Assembly (NCBI GenBank): GCA_035525055.1
Contig: DATLEZ010000067.1
Location: 1-48,010 of the forward strand
From: DATEEG01 sp035525055
GTDB taxonomy: Bacteria > Actinomycetota > Acidimicrobiia > Spongiisociales > ZC4RG35
Direction of reading: 5' to 3'
DNA: 48,010 bases
Of this stretch, positions 46,556-48,010 are shown in pieces. Made by a program: the position numbers and the translations under genes. The notes under the pieces are model-generated. The model was not told the DNA's origin. It did no database searches and saw nothing but the letters and a program-made list of their open reading frames with translations. Within the stretch, counting starts at the first letter, position 1, and each line of letters opens with the position of its first letter.

Positions 46556-48010
46556 TCATGTGAGGCCGGCAAACGGGTCCTCCGACTTGCGCCCCGGCAT
46601 GGCCAGCGCCTCCGAGGCCCGCGTCGCCCACGCCGGAAAGGGAAACTCGAGAACCAGCGGCACCGGCAACTCGGGCTGGGACAGCAGCATCGTTCCCGGT
46701 TTGAGGATGGTGGCCCGCTGACGCTGCATGGCGGGAAGGAACCCATATTCCTCGCGGGACGCCTCGGCGGCGTCGAGGCGGCCGACCACCCGGATCGAAC
46801 AATTGGAGATGATCCGTCGCTCGACCTCACTGGCGGTCTGTTGGGCTCCGATGAGGATGACCCCGAGGCTGCGCCCGCGTTCGGCCACGTCGAGCAGGAT
46901 CTCTTTGATCGGGCTGTTCCCTTCGCGGGGCGCGTACTTGTTGAGCTCGTCGAGCACCAGGAACAAGAGCTCGGCGGACTGACCCGAGCCCTCCTTGTCA
47001 TCGAAGGCCTTGCGAACCGTCACGCCGACCGCGAACCGTTTGGCCCGGTCGTGGAGGTTGTGAAGGTCGACGACCGTGACCTGGCGATCGAGATTGATCC
47101 GGTTCTTTTCTGGGTCGGGTTGATCACCACGGATGAGCCGCTCGACGTGCCGGACCGAACCCTGGAGTCTGCGCACGAACGCGTTGACGGTTCCACGACC
47201 GATGGCAGTCCCGGCCCACACCGGGGCGTCGTCTTCGCTCTGCACCTTCTGGGTGATCAGATCGACCAGGTCGCGGAAGGTCCTCGCTTCCTGACCTTCC
47301 AAACGTACCCCTCCATCGCCGGTGGCGATCACGCGTCGGAGTTGAACCATCACGCTGTACACGACCATCGTGTATTGAGCGCGATCGTCCTCCGCATCGG
47401 CGAAGAGAAACGGGAGCAGGTCGTCGTGGCAGAACTCTTCGAGGGTCCAGAAGAAAGCGGTGACTCCGGTCGATCGAGAAGCGACGTCGGGCACGGCGGC
47501 GCCACCGGGCCGGGGCGGTGCATACACGCTCATCGAGCGAAACGCCTCGGCTGGCAGTCCGAGTTGTTGATAGCGGAGGCGTTGCTCGTCATCGAGGACG
47601 GCATTGGCGTGATCGAGGAACAAGAGGTCTTCGCCTTTGACGTTGAAGATCAAGGCCTTGGTATTGACCGCCCGATTGCCGAGCACTCCCGACGTGAAGA
47701 GTGAGTGGAGCAAGAAAGTGGCGTAACTCGTCTTGGTGGCGACCCCCGAGATCCCGGAGATGTTCACATGGGCACCGCGCTGGCCGTCGAGAAACTCGAG
47801 GTTGACGAAAAGAGGTTCGCCCCCGCGGCTCAGACCCACCGGCAGGCGCTTGTCCATTCGATCGAAGAACAGAGCTTGCTCGCGCTCGGCACCCTTGGCG
47901 ATCCGGACCGGCTGGCCGGGAAGCGGAGGAACGAACATCTCGGGCTCGAAGCGGGTAGCCGTGATCTGAGCGGACTCCGACACCTCGGCCGGGAGCAGCC
48001 CCTGTTCGAT
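46556..48010 (-). CDS. herA: HerA-like (DUF87) hexameric ATPase, 5' end outside the window
   Basis: At least 475 residues from GTG 47983, but the frame stays open to the window edge (IEQGLLPAEVSESAQ), so the true start and an N-terminal HAS barrel probably lie beyond 48010. Walker A is unusual: HVNISGISGVATKTSYATF (GISGVATKT in place of GxTGSGKT). Walker B is LLFLVLDELNKYAP with D345 and E346 (numbered from GTG 47983); GVILIGAQQTASEVERRI resembles the HerA sensor region. HerA is a ring translocase that pumps DNA to NurA. Position directly upstream of sbcD, sbcC and nurA supports a role in DNA-end resection. Confidence 0.85.
   Translation of the reverse strand: MEQGLLPAEVSESAQITATRFEPEMFVPPLPGQPVRIAKGAEREQALFFDRMDKRLPVGLSRGGEPLFVNLEFLDGQRGAHVNISGISGVATKTSYATFLLHSLFTSGVLGNRAVNTKALIFNVKGEDLLFLDHANAVLDDEQRLRYQQLGLPAEAFRSMSVYAPPRPGGAAVPDVASRSTGVTAFFWTLEEFCHDDLLPFLFADAEDDRAQYTMVVYSVMVQLRRVIATGDGGVRLEGQEARTFRDLVDLITQKVQSEDDAPVWAGTAIGRGTVNAFVRRLQGSVRHVERLIRGDQPDPEKNRINLDRQVTVVDLHNLHDRAKRFAVGVTVRKAFDDKEGSGQSAELLFLVLDELNKYAPREGNSPIKEILLDVAERGRSLGVILIGAQQTASEVERRIISNCSIRVVGRLDAAEASREEYGFLPAMQRQRATILKPGTMLLSQPELPVPLVLEFPFPAWATRASEALAMPGRKSEDPFAGLT

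Noticed and set aside
42148..48010. HerA-based phage defence system
   Set aside because: HerA partners of known defence systems (Sir2, DUF4297) are absent, and SbcCD plus NurA point to DNA repair. A defence role is not excluded but has no support here.

Overview
The window is high-GC bacterial chromosome, very densely coded, with genes on both strands and many 4-base start/stop overlaps. Several features point to Actinomycetota: leaderless-looking promoters with a TANNNT box 6-9 bases before the start codon, a classical menaquinone pathway (MenF, MenD, MenC), a mycothiol-type DinB-fold protein, a mycobacterial-type rhodanese with a SufE partner, a Lys/Ala-rich histone-like protein, and a secreted protein with SLH repeats. 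The style resembles Acidimicrobiia and related deep lineages. This placement is an inference from gene families, not from a marker tree. No tRNA, rRNA, CRISPR array, insertion sequence or prophage was seen.

Layout. Positions 1-10400 hold a truncated secreted protein, an Nfu-type Fe-S protein, an ATP-grasp ligase with an MFS transporter, phosphofructokinase, a beta-propeller lipoprotein, an S9 peptidase, thiamine pyrophosphokinase, MgtC and a 2-hydroxyacid dehydrogenase. An L,D-transpeptidase lipoprotein follows. Positions 11389-19260 (minus strand) form a lipid catabolism cluster: CaiB-type racemase/transferase, acyl-CoA synthetase, SDR dehydrogenase, MaoC hydratase and acyl-CoA dehydrogenase. 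A secreted zinc metalloprotease with SLH repeats sits inside it. Positions 19349-25383 hold a SIMPL protein, amylomaltase, a Tam-like methyltransferase, a divergent rhodanese/SufE pair, an SDR and glutamate racemase. Positions 25436-30118 carry menaquinone genes: menF behind a MerR-like gene, and a cytochrome c-menC-menD operon on the other strand.

Positions 30158-35992 hold a DinB-fold protein, a divergent pair made of mannose-1-phosphate guanylyltransferase and mannosylglycerate synthase, a histone H1-like protein with a perfect terminator, and two unassigned genes. Positions 36080-39100 hold gcvP behind a single-aptamer glycine riboswitch. A divergent YchF-like GTPase, gpsA and a MaoC-like gene follow.

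The right end (42148-48010, minus strand) is the most striking part: a tightly coupled run of a HerA-like ATPase, SbcD/Mre11, SbcC/Rad50 and a NurA-like nuclease. This is the four-component end-processing set best known from archaea, here in a bacterial operon. Other notable signals are a dispersed CGTTTTA heptamer repeat at gene ends, a 65-bp duplication at the end of murI that leaves a 19-codon ORF chained by overlaps to the next gene, and a one-step mannosylglycerate (compatible solute) module with a shared bidirectional promoter.
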